Source: Halicephalobus mephisto (lineage: Eukaryota > Nematoda > Chromadorea > Rhabditida > Panagrolaimidae). From it: a stretch of DNA of 64,000 bases. Shown here one piece after another: positions 13,301 through 25,200 of this stretch (positions are counted from its first letter, which is position 1; each line of letters begins with the position of its first letter). Where the stretch lies: contig SWDT01000059.1 in the NCBI GenBank assembly GCA_009193035.1, forward strand, positions 1-64,000. The letters run 5' to 3'. The position numbers were made by a program, and so were the translations under genes. The notes under the pieces were generated by a model. It was not told the origin of the DNA, did not search any database, and was given only the letters and a program-made list of their open reading frames with translations.

Positions 13301-16300
13301 AATTGAAGGATTACGGTGGGATTTGCTTCTTGAAGAGATTAGAAACTATCCAGGTCTGTTCTGAAATATATGCAATTTTAAAACATAATTTTTAGTCAGA
13401 TAATCTTAAAAAAGCCGAAGTTTTGACTTTTTATGGAGACCTGGATGGAGCTCAGGACCTCTACATCCAGGCGGACAGGAAGGACCTGGCTATCGACATG
13501 AGGAAAAAAATGAACGATTGGAGAGAAGTTTTGCGACTTCTGAATTTCAGATTGGATAAACTAGGAATCCCTGTCAACAATGCAGCTGCCGTCACTGATG
13601 CTCAGACAATTGAAGCCTTGAAGCATTCAGGAGACTGGTTTTCAGAAAGACAAAAATGGTAAATTTCGATAGATATATGAAATCCCCTTAGGTTTCGTTT
13701 ACAGGGCCCAAGCTGCTCGTTACTATGAAGCAGGAAGACACTACGAAGACTTAGTGGACTGCTACATAAAGCTGGATGATTTCGGAAGAATGGAAAACCT
13801 GGCTCATGAACTCCCCGATGGACACGAGGTTTTGAAAGTTGGTTTTTTTTTAAATTACAAATTTAACCAAATTAAACAATAAAAATTATGATTAAAATCC
13901 GAAAATAATTTTTGGATAATTATAACTGTGCTCAAAATTGATAAAAAATAGCAGTGTGCTTTAAAAGTTGAATTAACGAATGATAGTTTATTTTGTAGAT
14001 TCCAAGTTGATTATTCTGAATCCATTGTTTATTTTTATTTAATATTATTCTGGAGTGAGAAATGAAATAAATGTATAAAAACTCATATATCGCGCTTCGA
14101 GCGAACATAAAACAAAAAACGAATGCTTTTGAAAATAACTCATCAAAATTTCGCTTAATTTAACTGACTTTAATAATTCTTCTGTTCAATTGTGTTTTTT
14201 CACTAAAAACAGTTTTATAATTCTTTTTCGAAGAAAATTATAAATATAAAAAACGATGTTAGGATAGAAACGAGACTAGGAAGAGAGGACCTGAAGAGAT
14301 GCTCTACAGTATTCCATGGTATTTGATATTCAGGCTATGAGTAAGATCTTCGGTTATAGTTAAAACGGCATTAGGATAGAGACTATTAGGAAGAGAAGAC
14401 CCGAAGAGATAGTCTGAATGTCAGGTATTGTGAAATACTGTAGGACATGAGTGGGATTCTCGGTTATAGGTATGTAATAGAATATATATGTATATATAAT
14501 TGTTATTTGTGTCTTGTTTGTTGAGTAGAGATTATTAATATACTGTCTGTTTCTATCCTAACAACCGAAGACTTAGATTCATGGATATTACACTTCATCT
14601 TATTCCAGAAGAACATTGATTAAATTAAAATTACTGATTCTGAACGTGTTTCAAACAAGATTCATGTTGAATGCTGAAAGTAGTAAATTTTCTTTTTTGC
14701 AGGGTACATATTAAAATTGACCATAAATGAATAGGACTTAATTTTTTACCAAATTAACTATCGTGTTGCTTCTTAAATAACTTTGAAATTTTTTCAGCGA
14801 TTAGCTGAGCACTTTGCTGCAGCCGGTCTTTGTGAACTTTCTGTCGATTGTTATTTGAGAGTAAGTTTCGAATTAATTTAATCAATCATTAGAATTATTA
14901 CAGTGCGATATGCTTGAAATTGCTCTAGATACTTGTATCAAACTAAACCAATGGGATATGGCAGTGGATTTGTCGAAAAAGTACCATCTAAGAGATGTCG
15001 AAGCCTTGTTAGGGAAGTATGCTGCGGAATTGACTGGCAGCAACGAGAAAACTATGGCTGCTGTACAGTTATTCAGAAAAGCCGGCAAGTACCTACAGGC
15101 AGCTAGGAAGGTCTTTGAGGTTCGATTTTGAAAAAGTAAAGCTACTAGGGATCTGGGAAGATTGTTGAGTACTACTTAAGGATCACTTATTTTGTCCACA
15201 TAGTAACTTTTACTTTTCATTACAAAACTAATTTTCTCTTTTCATCTGTAGTAATTCCTGAGTAATTTGATCTCAAAAACATACAGTATTTATGTATTTG
15301 AAATCGAGAATTTACCAAACAACAAAAAATCAACCAAGTGGTCCTAGTTCGAAACCTAGCAACTACTATTCATTTCTCATTTGTTCTCTAAAATAATTGT
15401 TAATAGCACGATCACTTACAAGATCTTCAGATCGCTAAAGAAGAATCCCACAATGCTACTGCCAGAAGACTCAAGAAGCTCTACGTCCTCGGGGCTCTTC
15501 TTGTCGAGATGTACCGGGATCAGAACAAGACCCAACTTGCCAAGACAAAAGACGACAAAAACGACAACACCGCGGCTTTAGCTCTCCAAGGGTTACTCGA
15601 AGAAGACAAATCTCTTTCCATAGCCGATGCCAGGTTGATTGATTCGGCGTGGAGGGGAGCTGAAGCTTGGCATTTTCTGATGTTGGCCCATAGACAACTC
15701 TACGCCAAGCAGTACGATGCCGCTCTGAAGACTTGTTTGGTCGTGAGCGAGTATGAAGAATACGTAGATCCTTACGAAATCAATTGTATGCTGGGTAAGT
15801 GGGGAGAAGATAATAGAAAGCATTCGTTGTGGGAAATGCTCAAGAGGGAAATATGATTGTTTAATTCTGGTCCTACAACGAATGATGTTTAATTCATTCT
15901 TCGATCATACCCGATCTAACATTCGTTGAACAAGCCATGGCAACAAAGACATAAAACCTGCTGTACATTCCCTAAGCTGGATCCTAGCTTGTCCCTTATG
16001 TCTTCGTTGTGACACCGTATACCCAATTCGTCTAGTTTTTATGTCGTACGTTCCACGAATGTTAGGCCGGGTAAGCTTTGTGGCTGATCCTGCAAAATTA
16101 TTTCCACTATATCTGCTACTTCAGCCCTCGTAAGTGCTCATGCAGGTCAATTCGCCATCTGTAGCAAGGCTTTCATGAAACTCGACTCCCTTCCAAACGT
16201 CACAGAAACCGAAAAGGAACAGTACAATAAACTAGCCATGGAGATTTTTCTAAAGTAAGATTTCCAAAGTACAAAAAAGCGTAACTTTTGGTCTAGTAAC

Positions 16301-16691
16301 AAATACAAATTCTCACTATTGTTTTAATTTTCATCACAAATGCCAAATATTCATAAAAATGTGACGACTATGTTACATTTCACAATTGTTACAAGACCAA
16401 AAGTTATATTTTTTGTATGTAAAAATTATAAAAAGATAATTTTTATCCAGGTACCCCCCTCGAGATACCCGGGACCAGAAAATCGAATGCACAAACTGTG
16501 AAGCTATCATACCGGATTGTTCGATAGTCTGTCCCAACACGAATTGCAATACAAGGTTCCCCATCTGCATCGCCACAGGACGACCGTTGCTGGATTATCA
16601 GTTTTGGCTTTGTCCTTCTTGTAAACACAGGGCTTACGAACAGGAAATCCAATCTTACAAGTTCTGTCCTCTGTGTCATTATGAAATATAA
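4381..16691 (+). CDS. WDR35 / IFT121 (intraflagellar transport complex A subunit)
   Basis: Orthologue of WDR35 (IFT121; C. elegans IFTA-1), a core subunit of IFT-A, which drives retrograde transport and membrane-protein entry in cilia; in nematodes this means sensory neurons. I assembled 23 coding exons giving 1239 residues: 4381-4416, 4458-4575, 4623-4682, 5499-5696, 5744-5820, 6879-6959, 7069-7129, 7179-7268, 8241-8402, 8930-9198, 9243-9428, 10157-10362, 10653-10785, 12086-12511, 12556-12644, 13236-13353, 13396-13658, 13705-13837, 14798-14860, 14904-15119, 15431-15794, 16125-16254, 16451-16691. Phases agree throughout. The N-terminal half holds two WD40 propellers (for example CVAWNYNRGFICAGGVDG), the middle is TPR-like helical repeats, and the C-terminus is a zinc-ribbon-like region with CTNC, CPNTNC, CPSC and CPLCH pairs. 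The exon 12 donor and exon 18 end are the least certain junctions. An AATAAA lies soon after the stop. Confidence 0.93.
4735..5110. repeat. 19-bp tandem repeat in WDR35 intron 3
   Basis: About 19 tandem copies of a unit close to GATTCTAGAATTGGTGAAA, with variants having TAAAA or GTGAAAAATTG. It lies wholly inside intron 3. Each unit contains the palindrome TTCTAGAA. Confidence 0.9.
5896..6312 (+). repeat. R1 repeat (MITE-like) in WDR35 intron 5
   Basis: Begins with GTTAGGATAGAAA and carries repeated inner blocks reading CTACAGTATTYCA...CTGATATTCAGRCTATCTCTTCAG...CTCTTCCTA. The same family occurs inverted at 14258-14562 and in diverged form at 35150-35410, 60235-60740 and 61128-61335. No coding sequence is seen, so it is a non-autonomous element. 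Confidence 0.75.
7270..8115 (+). repeat. R3 dispersed repeat filling WDR35 intron 8
   Basis: Recognised by blocks shared with 57660-58110 (ACAA-GGAAAT--ACT...AATGGTCTTTT; later TTCGATATATGAAATTTT...TTTACTC) and by similarity to 44460-45005 and, inverted and repeated, 2820-3330. It spans almost the whole intron (7269-8240), from the donor to about 125 bp before the acceptor. No protein is encoded. Confidence 0.55.
7598..7869. mobile_element. Short non-autonomous DNA transposon with TA target duplication
   Basis: Terminal inverted repeats read CAGTGGAATCTCGATATAA on the left and, inverted, CAGTTGAATCTCGATATAA on the right, flanked by TA at both ends (7596-7597 and 7870-7871). This is the pattern of pogo/Tc1-type MITEs. 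Inside are about three tandem copies of a roughly 68-bp block (CATATTCGACYCTCGATAAAAGGCACC...), so it grew by internal amplification. It is nested in the R3 repeat inside WDR35 intron 8. Confidence 0.8.
9545..9915. mobile_element. Dimeric palindromic MITE in WDR35 intron 11
   Basis: Two adjacent copies (about 9545-9705 and 9757-9915) of an element whose ends read TAACTTTTGGTCTTGTAACAA and, inverted, a similar GCCAAAAGT(A)ACG. The middle contains GTGACACAATCGTCACATTTT. The same dimer with the same spacer is at 20070-20395, and a single copy is at 16270-16420. Confidence 0.8.
11150..11910. repeat. Palindrome-rich satellite in WDR35 intron 13
   Basis: Many diverged short units around TGATACATTGAATATAATGTA and ATCGATATATTAA, in both orientations. 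A block of about 115 bp containing CAGTGATAGTCGTGTTAACATA recurs three times (11590-11860). Related satellite lies at 25690-26025. Confidence 0.75.
14258..14562 (-). repeat. R1 repeat, inverted copy in WDR35 intron 18
   Basis: Bounded by GTTAGGATAGAAA on the left and its complement TTTCTATCCTAAC on the right, so the family has 13-bp terminal inverted repeats. Its interior is the reverse complement of the copy in intron 5 (5896-6312) with high identity, including a stretch with ATATATATGTATATATAA. Confidence 0.8.
16270..16420. mobile_element. Single copy of the palindromic MITE in WDR35 intron 22
   Basis: Runs from GCGTAACTTTTGGTCTAGTAAC to the inverted end GTTACAAGACCAAAAGTTA, a clear long inverted repeat. 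Same family as 9545-9915 and 20070-20395. It lies just after the exon 22 donor. Confidence 0.8.
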
Positions 16692-16857
16692 ATCGAAAAT
16701 AAAATTTTTAAATAAAAATTGATAGTTTCGAATATGAATGTAAAATTTTTGAAACTGAAAATGATCTTTACATTTTTCGATTTTTATTATGTATTAAATA
16801 AATGAAAGTTTCATTTAAAAAGATAAATTTGGAACGATATGTTGAAATTATGAAATT

Positions 16858-17250
16858 AGGGTTGTAATTTGCCCGGGACAAATTGAAAAAATGAACAATT
16901 TACCCGCCAAATTACAACGTCAGTTATCATTTAATATTCCTTTATTTCTTTATTCCACCTGTATATCAAAGCAAAATTGCAAAGTACTAAGCACTATGAC
17001 CACATATTTTAATGTACGTGGGGGCTTTTAATTCAACATTAGGATTGTAATTTGCCTAATCAAGTTACCTGCCAAATTATAACGTCAGTTATCATTTAAT
17101 ATTCCTTTATTTCTTTATTCCACCTGTATATCAAAGCAAAATTGCAAAGTACTAAGCACTATTATCACATATTTTAACGTACGTGGGTGCTTTTAATTCA
17201 ACATTAGGATTGTAATTTGCCCAGTCAAGTTACCCACCAAATTACAACTT
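16858..17250. repeat. About 180-bp tandem duplication downstream of WDR35
   Basis: Unit 1 (16858-17038) and unit 2 (17039-17211) match almost throughout, sharing for example ACGTCAGTTATCATTTAATA and AAAATTGCAAAGTACTAAGC; a third partial unit follows to about 17250. Each unit starts with TTGTAATTTGCC and its near-inverted partner CCAAATTACAAC. There is no coding content. The rest of 16692-17464 shows nothing else. Confidence 0.85.
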
Positions 17251-17464
17251 TAGTTGAAATTAAGTAAGACCATCATTCGTGTCGAGACCAAAGTTCAGAA
17301 GTCACGTTTTTAAGCAATGGTTCTTGTCAAGTTAGCTTTGGTGTTGTTTTTAGTTTCGAAAAAAGTAAAAGTTTCCTGAATCGGATAATCTACTATTTTC
17401 GAAGTTTTTGTGATTTTTTCGTAAATCACCATCTGAAAAGTTTCATAACTACTGTAATTTGAAA

Positions 17465-19122
17465 TTAACTGACTTCATTATCGGAATCATCCATATTTAG
17501 CCCTTCTGGAATATCCACTAGTCTCGTTGTTGGAAAAGATATGATCGTCTTTGTCGATTTTTGTCGACTAAACTCTTTTTGGAGCTTCCGGAAGAAGATG
17601 ATTTCGACGACTTTCTCGATTCCAAGAAGCAGGAATCCGATGCCGGTTACGGTAGAGAGCTGAATTACTGTCCATTCTGTATCTGTCGTCGGAAGTAAAG
17701 AGGAATCTGAGAAACCGTAATTTTACTATTTAAAAATCGAAAATTTCAATGAAAAATTGTCTTGACAAGAATGTTTAGAACTTTTTCGAAATTTGGGATT
17801 TTCGATTTCAAACTTTTCATTAATTTCTGAAATTTTTTAAAAATTTCCAAAAAAAATCTAGAATATTTTTTTAAAATTCAAGATTTTCGAAAATTCTAGA
17901 AATTTTTACAAATTTTATTATTATTAAAATTCCGACGATCGTTTTTGTAAAACTTACTGTAGAATTGAACATATTTCGTAATTTTAAAAAATGACTGATT
18001 TTCAATTGGATTATCTACAAGATTCACTGAAAAGTGTTTTCTCTACATTCGGCCTCAGGCAACTCACTTTCTAGTCCGTTATCCCGGATAAAAGTACAGT
18101 AAACATTAGTCAATTGGAATCCGAAAATTACGAAACCGATGATGCCTAAGGATATCTGGAAAAAATTTTGTTTAAATTTAATAAAAATAATTTACAGTCA
18201 TGACGATGTAAGGGCAGATCAACATAGATCTGTTGTCAGCAACCCCGATGCCTGCACTAACGATGGATAAACCGTAGAGTATGAAGAAAACACGGAACTT
18301 TGGGGTAATTTTGGAGAACTTTGGAGACGAAATGGAGAGTCCCAGACTGTATACCACGTTGAGAAGAAGGATTCCAAAACAAAAATACTAAAATAAAACT
18401 ATTTTTAAAATTTTACTATTTAAAAATACAAAAATAAAACTATTTTTTTAAAATTTACCATTTAAAAATACTAAAATAAAACTATTTTTTAAATTTTATC
18501 ATTTAAAAATACTAAAATAAAACTATTTTTTTAAATTTACCATTTAAAAATACTAAAATATAACTATTTTTTAATTTTACTATTTAAAAATACAAAAATA
18601 AAACTATTTTTTAAAATTTACCATTTAAAAATACTAAAATATAACTATTTTTTAATTTTACTATTTAAAAATACAAAAATAAAACTATTTTTTAAAATTT
18701 ACTATTTAAAAATACTAAAATATAACTATTTTTTTAATTTTACCATTTAAAAATACAAAAATAAAACTGTTTTTTTAATTTTACTATTTAAAAATACTAA
18801 AATATAACTATTTTTTTAAGTTTACTATTTAAAAACCAAATTTTAATTTTCAAACATTTTCAAAAAAATTAAAATTTTTCATTTGAGACATTTAATTAAT
18901 TTTTTATTTAATTTTAATTTCGATTAAAATCATATTTTTAGAAAAATAATTTTTAATGATAATATTTTTTAAAATAAACTTATTTTTGAATAATTTAGAA
19001 AAAAATAAATTTTTTTGATGATTTTTGAAAAAAAAATTTTTTGGAAATATTAGAAAAATAATTTTTTAATAATTATCGAGAATTTCACCGACCTTTAGTC
19101 CTTGGAATTTTTTGGTTTTCAT
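17465..19122 (-). CDS. Four-span small membrane protein (unrecognised)
   Basis: I assembled four exons, 19093-19122, 18196-18387, 18068-18155 and 17465-17706, giving a 183-residue protein in consistent phase. It starts MKTKKFQGLKYFCFGILLLN. Hydrophobic segments lie near residues 11-30, 42-60, 68-88 and 113-133, with a short polar loop before the last. The C-terminal tail is cytoplasmic-looking and acidic (ends MDDSDNEVS). The arrangement recalls small four-span proteins, but no tetraspanin CCG motif is seen and I cannot name the family. It sits tail-to-tail with WDR35 (773 bp apart). Exons 2-4 are well supported by frame and splice sites. Exon 1 is less sure, because its donor GTCGGT is unusual and the intron behind it (about 700 bp) is mostly satellite. 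Confidence 0.72.
18388..18835. repeat. Tandem satellite in intron 1 of the four-span gene
   Basis: About nine copies of a 48-50 bp AT-rich unit built on ACTATTTAAAAATACTAAAA and AAACTATTTTTTAAAATTTA. It lies wholly within the intron. Confidence 0.88.
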
Positions 19123-20654
19123 AACTGATATTTCCTGAATTTGATTTATTTTTATTTTCGAACTTTGATCAACGCTGAATTTTAAAATTTTTTTGATTTT
19201 AGAGAAAAATAAAAAATTTGACTAAAATTTGACCAAAATCAAAACACGAAACTTTAAACATCGAAATTGAAGCTAATCTGAATTTTAATAAAAAAAATGA
19301 ATCAAAAAAGTTAAACATTACAGTTTGAAGATATCGATTCTGATGGAAATAAAAATATTCAGAAAACTTGCAGCTGTTTTGGTTTTATTAGCATTGCTAA
19401 ATTTCTTTCGTTTTTTGTTGTTTATTTGGAAAAAGAATATTGAAAAAATTTGTCTTATACTGTATTTATATCATGTTCATTTTAATAAAAAATTTAAATT
19501 TTGATTTTTAAAAAAACTTAATTTTAATAAAAAAATTTTATTTTTATTTTGATTTTAAAAAAAACTTAATAAAAAAAGTTTAATTTTGATTTTTATTTTA
19601 AAAAAAGTTTATAAAAAAATTTGATTTTTATTTAAAAAAAATTAATTTTGATTTTAAAAAAGTTTAATTTTGATAAAATATAATGTTGATTTCAAAAAAT
19701 AGATGAAATTAATGTTTATTTTTGGGTGGTTTACGGTAGAATAAGTAATTAAAAATTGAGTGATAATTAGTTTGAAAATTTAAGAAATTCATTGAATTTT
19801 GGAATTGGATTATGTTTGATATTTTTAAAAGTGGATATTTAGTACAGTATTGGGTAGTTTGTTAAATACTTGGTGATACTGTAATTTGGAATTTTTCTTC
19901 AACTGAGTTCTGATGATCTGAAAGATTTTTTTTTTGACAATTAAGAAGATTACAGATTCTTACTGTATTAGATTTCCTTTCTCTCTTTTACTTCCCTCTA
20001 CATATATTAGGTATAAAAAAATAAAAGGCAGAGGATAAGGAAATAAGGAAACTTTTTCAATAAGATTTCTACACAAAAAAAGCGTAACTTTTGGTCTTGT
20101 AATAATTATGAAATGTGACACAATCGTCACATTTTTATGAATATTTGACTTTTGTGACGAAAATCAAAAAATAATAGTGACGATTTGAATTTATTATTGT
20201 GCTAAAAATAACGTTTTTTTGTAGGAAAATCCCGATTCAATAATTATTTTATATTTATCCATTTCTAAATTCACTCTCAATTTTGTACAAAAAGGTGTAA
20301 TTTTTGGTCTTGTAACAATTATGAAATGTGACACAATCGTCACATTTTTGTGAATATTTGAAATTTCTGACGAAAATTGTACACGCAAAAAAACTTTGGA
20401 CTCAGTAATAGATGGAAATTTTCACTATTCCGTTACATATCCTAGAGATCTTTTTCAATTCTTGTGTAAATTTTATGTTTTTAAGTAAGATTTTATAAAA
20501 TTTCTACATTTATATAAAAAAATGCAATATTTAATTTTGCGCAAATTTGGCGAAACGTCCCCGAATGCCAGCCGAACACGATTTTTGTTTTTCAAAATTT
20601 CCCGCGTTGCCGTCTTCTGCTTGGTTTCTGGAGCTTCTCCACGTCTTTTTCACC
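19123..20654. other. Intergenic region with a dimeric MITE
   Basis: AT-rich DNA between the divergent four-span and helicase genes. 19440-19700 is T/A-run low-complexity sequence. 20070-20395 is a dimeric palindromic MITE nearly identical to 9545-9915, including the spacer with GAAAATCCCGATTCAATAAT. No gene was found. Confidence 0.7.
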
Positions 20655-23600
20655 ATGAAACGGTCCAGATGCTTCGATCCCGATGAGAATATCACCCCGA
20701 AAAGAAGAACTCTGGAGTCCAAGAGTTCCAATGTCGACACTGATGCTCATCCGTTTTCGTTTCCTTTCCGACCTTACGAAACCCAATTGAAGCTCATGTC
20801 TGACCTCTACGATATATTCAGAAGCAAGTCTATCGGTATTCTGGAAAGCCCTACAGGAACAGGAAAGACATTGTCGTCTTTGTGTGCTGTTTTGACGTTT
20901 CTTGAAGACGAACAAAAAAGGATTCAGGAGGAGATTCGGAAGAACAGAAACAAAGCTTCATCGCTTCTAGACGGTTGGTTTATATCTGATTTTTTGATAT
21001 ATGGATATCTCAATACGAGTGTTTTAAATTTAAGCTTTTTTATTTTTAGATTTTTCGATATATGAACTTTCAACATATGGATTTTTTATTTTTAGATTTT
21101 TTCATATATGAACTTTCGATATGTGGATTTTTCGATGCAAATTTTTTTAATTTAAGCTTTTTCATTTTTGGACTTTTTATAATTTTAACTGACGAGGCAA
21201 TTAACTACTTTTTAGAAGCTGCTGATTTGGATTTCGATGGAGCCATGATGAAACACCACGAAGCTATGGGATATACTGTACTTGCGGATACTGAATCCCA
21301 GAAGTTAGAAAACATAGCGAAGAAGATCAGCGAAGCCAGAAGGAGATTCGATCACTATCAAACTACTCAAGAAATTGAAATCGAAGATTGTGTGGTATGT
21401 TAATTGCGGTACAGAAGGGGATTTAAAATTTTTAATTTTAGCCTCGGTTATCTGAGGAGGAAGAACAACCTCCTGAACTTTTGAAAGTCGTCTATGCCAC
21501 TAGGACTCATTCCCAGATCGATCAATTGACTCAGGAACTTGAACGGACCCGGTTTTCTCATAGAGTAGTGTCCCTGGGATCCCGAGGTATCTTATGTCCG
21601 AATTCTGAAGTCAACAAACTTCCAAATTCTGTTGCGGGTGATAAATGTCGGGATTTGAGAGAAGTGAGTTTAATTTTAATTATTTTTCTCAACAAACAAA
21701 GCAGTCGATTTTCGGAAAGGATGTGATTTTTTCCATTGGTATTTTAATCACTAACCCTCGATGGTAGATAGAAGTTTTTATATCCCATATAGCCTTGATT
21801 TAGAAGTTACTAATTTACCTAAGCAGAATAGTTCCAAACATTAATTCCAGATAGGATTTTCGTAGTTAGTGTTGTTGCGGACAGTACTTTAATCTTTAAA
21901 AACTTTTGAAAATTGTCTTCAAGATAATTTCGTAATAGTGTTAATTTTGAATTTCTGTAATATATGATTAATTACGAAATCGAGCCAGATTATGAAATAA
22001 TCATCCCGCAAAATCGGAATTACTGGTCATTTTAGTTTCTGGAAATTTTTCTTTATAATAATACTTTTTTATTTCTGCAATAATATGATTATTTCTCAGA
22101 CAAACAAATGTCCTTTCTACAACCGATCCAAAGTCCGTCTTCTTACGGATTACATCCTCAGTGATTCTGTCAGAAACCATCACGAAGTCCTGAAAGAATC
22201 CCAATGTCTCAAAGCTTGTGGTTACTATGCTTCTCGAGAAGCTGCTCCGTTTTGTGAAGTTATTTTTGTTCCTTATGCTACTTTGATGGATTCAGAAATG
22301 AGGAAATCTGTAGGATTAACCATCGATGACAAAACTATCGTTATTGTTGACGAAGCTCATAATCTTTTTGCTACATTGACGGATATGAGCTCATCTACCG
22401 TAACTTTGACCGAATTAACTCGAGGATTGGAGATTCTGAAGAAATTTTTGAATTGTAAATCAGAAAGAACCAAAACGATTGATTTCAAAAATTTGAAACT
22501 TTTTGAAAATGCTATAGAAAAAGCAAAAACATTACTAGAAGGTCCGTATTTTATTAAAAAAGGAAAAAAGAATTTCGAAATTTTTGAATTCATGATGGAA
22601 GTAAGTTTTTTTAAATTTTATTTGTTTTTTATTTTTTAATTTTATTTTATAATTTATTTTTTTAATTTTATTTAATTTTTTAAATTTTATTTATTTTTTA
22701 AATTTTTTTAGTTATTTGATGCTGATGGATATCGTTTTATCCAGGCTATTGAAGCTGCAAAAAAAGCAAATTTACTTTCAAGGATTCAGAGTTTTTGTAG
22801 AAGTAAAGAATACCTTTCTGGAAGTCCACCTAAAGAAGAAAGATCAGAAGTATCCAAATCTAGTTTGATGAGTTTTTTAGAAAAAACAAAAAAGAAACTT
22901 AACGAAGAAAAACAAAAATCAACATCTTTGAAAATCGATGAACCTGTAAATTCGATGGTTTCTACTACTCCAGAATCCTTTCCTCTTTTTCATTTAGCGG
23001 AGTTCGCCATTGCCTTAGGCAGTGCGGGGAGTAACTTTCAAGTCATTGTTGATGTGGCTTCGAGTCCTAGAAAGTAAGTAATTTTTTAAATTACTGTAAT
23101 CAGACTACTTCTAGATATCACTTACTTTGTTTGAATGGAGGAGAAAGATTCGAATCAATCGTCACCAAGGCTAGAAGTACTGTGTTGATTGGAGGAACTA
23201 TGAGACCGGCAGAATTAGTTGTTTCTTTATTGACCAAAGATTGCGGTATTCCGAGACAAAGAATCATCGACAATACCTACGGACATATTATTGATTCTAC
23301 TAATTTGAAAATTGTAACTGTTGGTGAGTGAATATGGTTAATTATGTAATTTTAATAAGTCGTTTTTGAAAAGGTATTTTGGTACTGATTTTTCGGATAT
23401 CTATTAGAATTTTTATATATAATTATTAGTTTTTAGAAATAGGAATTTCTATATCAGGGATACATAGGGCATAAAACTCTCTAAATAGATCCAAATTGAA
23501 TATAGTTTCAAAAATTTATTACGAAATCACTATTACCCGAAATCTATGATTTAAATTATTTTGATTTTTTAAATTCGCGTCGACATAATTTTGTAAAAAA

Positions 23601-24701
23601 GTTATTTTTGAAGTTTTATAATAATGTAATTTGTTAATTTAATTAATTTTAGCTGGAGATGCTGCTGGTCCATTGGCTTTTACTCATGCTACCTTGAAGG
23701 ACAAGAATATTTGGACCAGGATATTGGATTCATTGTCGTTATTACACAGTATCCCTAATGGATTGGTTGTGTTTTTTCCAAGTAAGGCATTCATGAATGC
23801 TTTTCTAGGAACAATCAAACAGAACAAAGGTCCTAATTTTGAAGCATTGGTAAATTAATTTTTAAAAATTTAAAATTATTTTTATTTTTTTAGATATCTA
23901 GAAATTTATTTGTTGAAGGAGAAACAGATGCATGGGAAAAATATTCTACAAAAGCAAAAAATCAAAAAGCAACATTTTTTGCTGTTGTTGGTGGAAAATT
24001 TAGTGAAGGTTTGTTTTAATTTTAATTACTATTGTAAATAGAAAAAATTACAATTACAATTTAAATAATCCATTGGAATTTTTTCTATTTATTGGTATTT
24101 TTACGTATTATTAATCCTAGAGGGTAGAGGGTTATGTACTCTACATTTGAATTTATGAATTTTTAAATTTTTTCAAGAAAAATATCTTTTAAAAATTTAA
24201 TTACGAAATTTATATTATGTAAAATCCGAATTTCAAACTACTTTTGTTTCGGAAGATTTTTAGAAATTTTCTTCAAGACAGTTTCGTCGTAATATCCTTG
24301 TTTTTGCAAAAGTATGATTATTATTATTATGTACTGTAATTTCAGGAGTGAACTTTTCCGATGAACTCGCGAGATGTGTTGTTATTGTTGGTCTTCCTTA
24401 TCCTAACACTATGAACCCGGAGTTCAAGGCTAAAGTGGATTATTTAAAAACTCATTTTGAAGATGAATCAATTGGATCAAAACTTCCGGTTAATATCTGT
24501 ATGACTCAAGTTAATCAAGCAGTTGGAAGAGTTGTAAGACATAAGAATGATTACGGTATTGTTGTGTTGTTTGATAGTAGGTATTCTGAATCGAGACATG
24601 CTGACATGATTAGCAATTGGGCAAAACCAAGTTTGGTCAAGTGTTCGACGATGCGAGATGCGATGACGAAATTGAAAGGTTTCAGAGGAATTGTTCAATG
24701 A
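20655..24701 (+). CDS. DDX11/CHL1-like Fe-S DNA helicase
   Basis: Superfamily 2 helicase of the XPD/FANCJ/RTEL1/DDX11 group. Its nearest relative by layout and size is DDX11 (yeast Chl1, worm CHL-1), a 5'-3' helicase for sister-chromatid cohesion and replication. Nine exons give 819 residues: 20655-20973, 21216-21394, 21442-21663, 22100-22600, 22712-23073, 23115-23323, 23653-23849, 23894-24008, 24346-24701. Visible motifs are Walker A SPTGTGKT (65-72), motif Ia YATRTHSQ, Fe-S cysteines near 218, 235, 244 and 276/280, DEAH (324-327) and motif VI QAVGRVVRH near the end. An in-frame upstream ATG at 20565 would add 30 residues; I chose 20655 because the conserved region starts soon after. Intron 1 (20974-21215) carries several copies of ATATATGAACTTTC. 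Confidence 0.92.
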
Positions 24702-25104
24702 GTTTTCTTGTTTTTTTACTGTTGATTGTTGATATCCTCCGTACGAGATGTGATTGAGGTGATTTTTGCAAAGATATCTGTTCAAGTTTGGTGAAATATT
24801 CAAATTTGTAAAACTGATATGATAACGAATGAAATGGGTAATTAGTGAAGGTGGAAATTGTAACTGGAAAAATTAAACGTAGAAAATTTGAAATTGATTA
24901 TATTTAGGATTGGAAGAAATTGGAGAAATTCGTGTTGGGATTTAGTTAAGTTAAAATTATGAAACTACGAAATTTTGGGTTTTAATGGAATTTTGGAATT
25001 AATTAATATTTAGTTATTTCAAATTTGAATAAAAAACTGAAAATTGTTAACATTGCGGTTAGTGCGAATAGTAGCTCATTGGACGGGATAGAGAACAAAA
25101 TCGC

Positions 25105-25200
25105 TGGCGTAGGACAATAGGACTTGAACCCGGTAGAAGTTATCCAAAAGAGTCGTTGAGTCAAATATCTCAGATTAACTGTGTAACTATGCCTCTGGGG
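25105..25200 (-). repeat. Possible tRNA-derived (SINE-like) sequence
   Basis: The minus strand holds a B-box-like GGGTTCAAGTCC about 60 bp after an A-box-like segment (TAGTTACACAG). Arms pair poorly, so it is not a working tRNA. It could be a decayed tRNA or the head of a SINE; evidence is weak. Confidence 0.3.

Noticed and set aside
20565..20654. Upstream ATG extension of the helicase
   Set aside because: In frame and possible, but adds a Phe/Trp-rich stretch not expected in the family; kept as an alternative only.
24477..24803. Minus-strand open frame over the helicase 3' end
   Set aside because: Antisense of the conserved motif VI exon.
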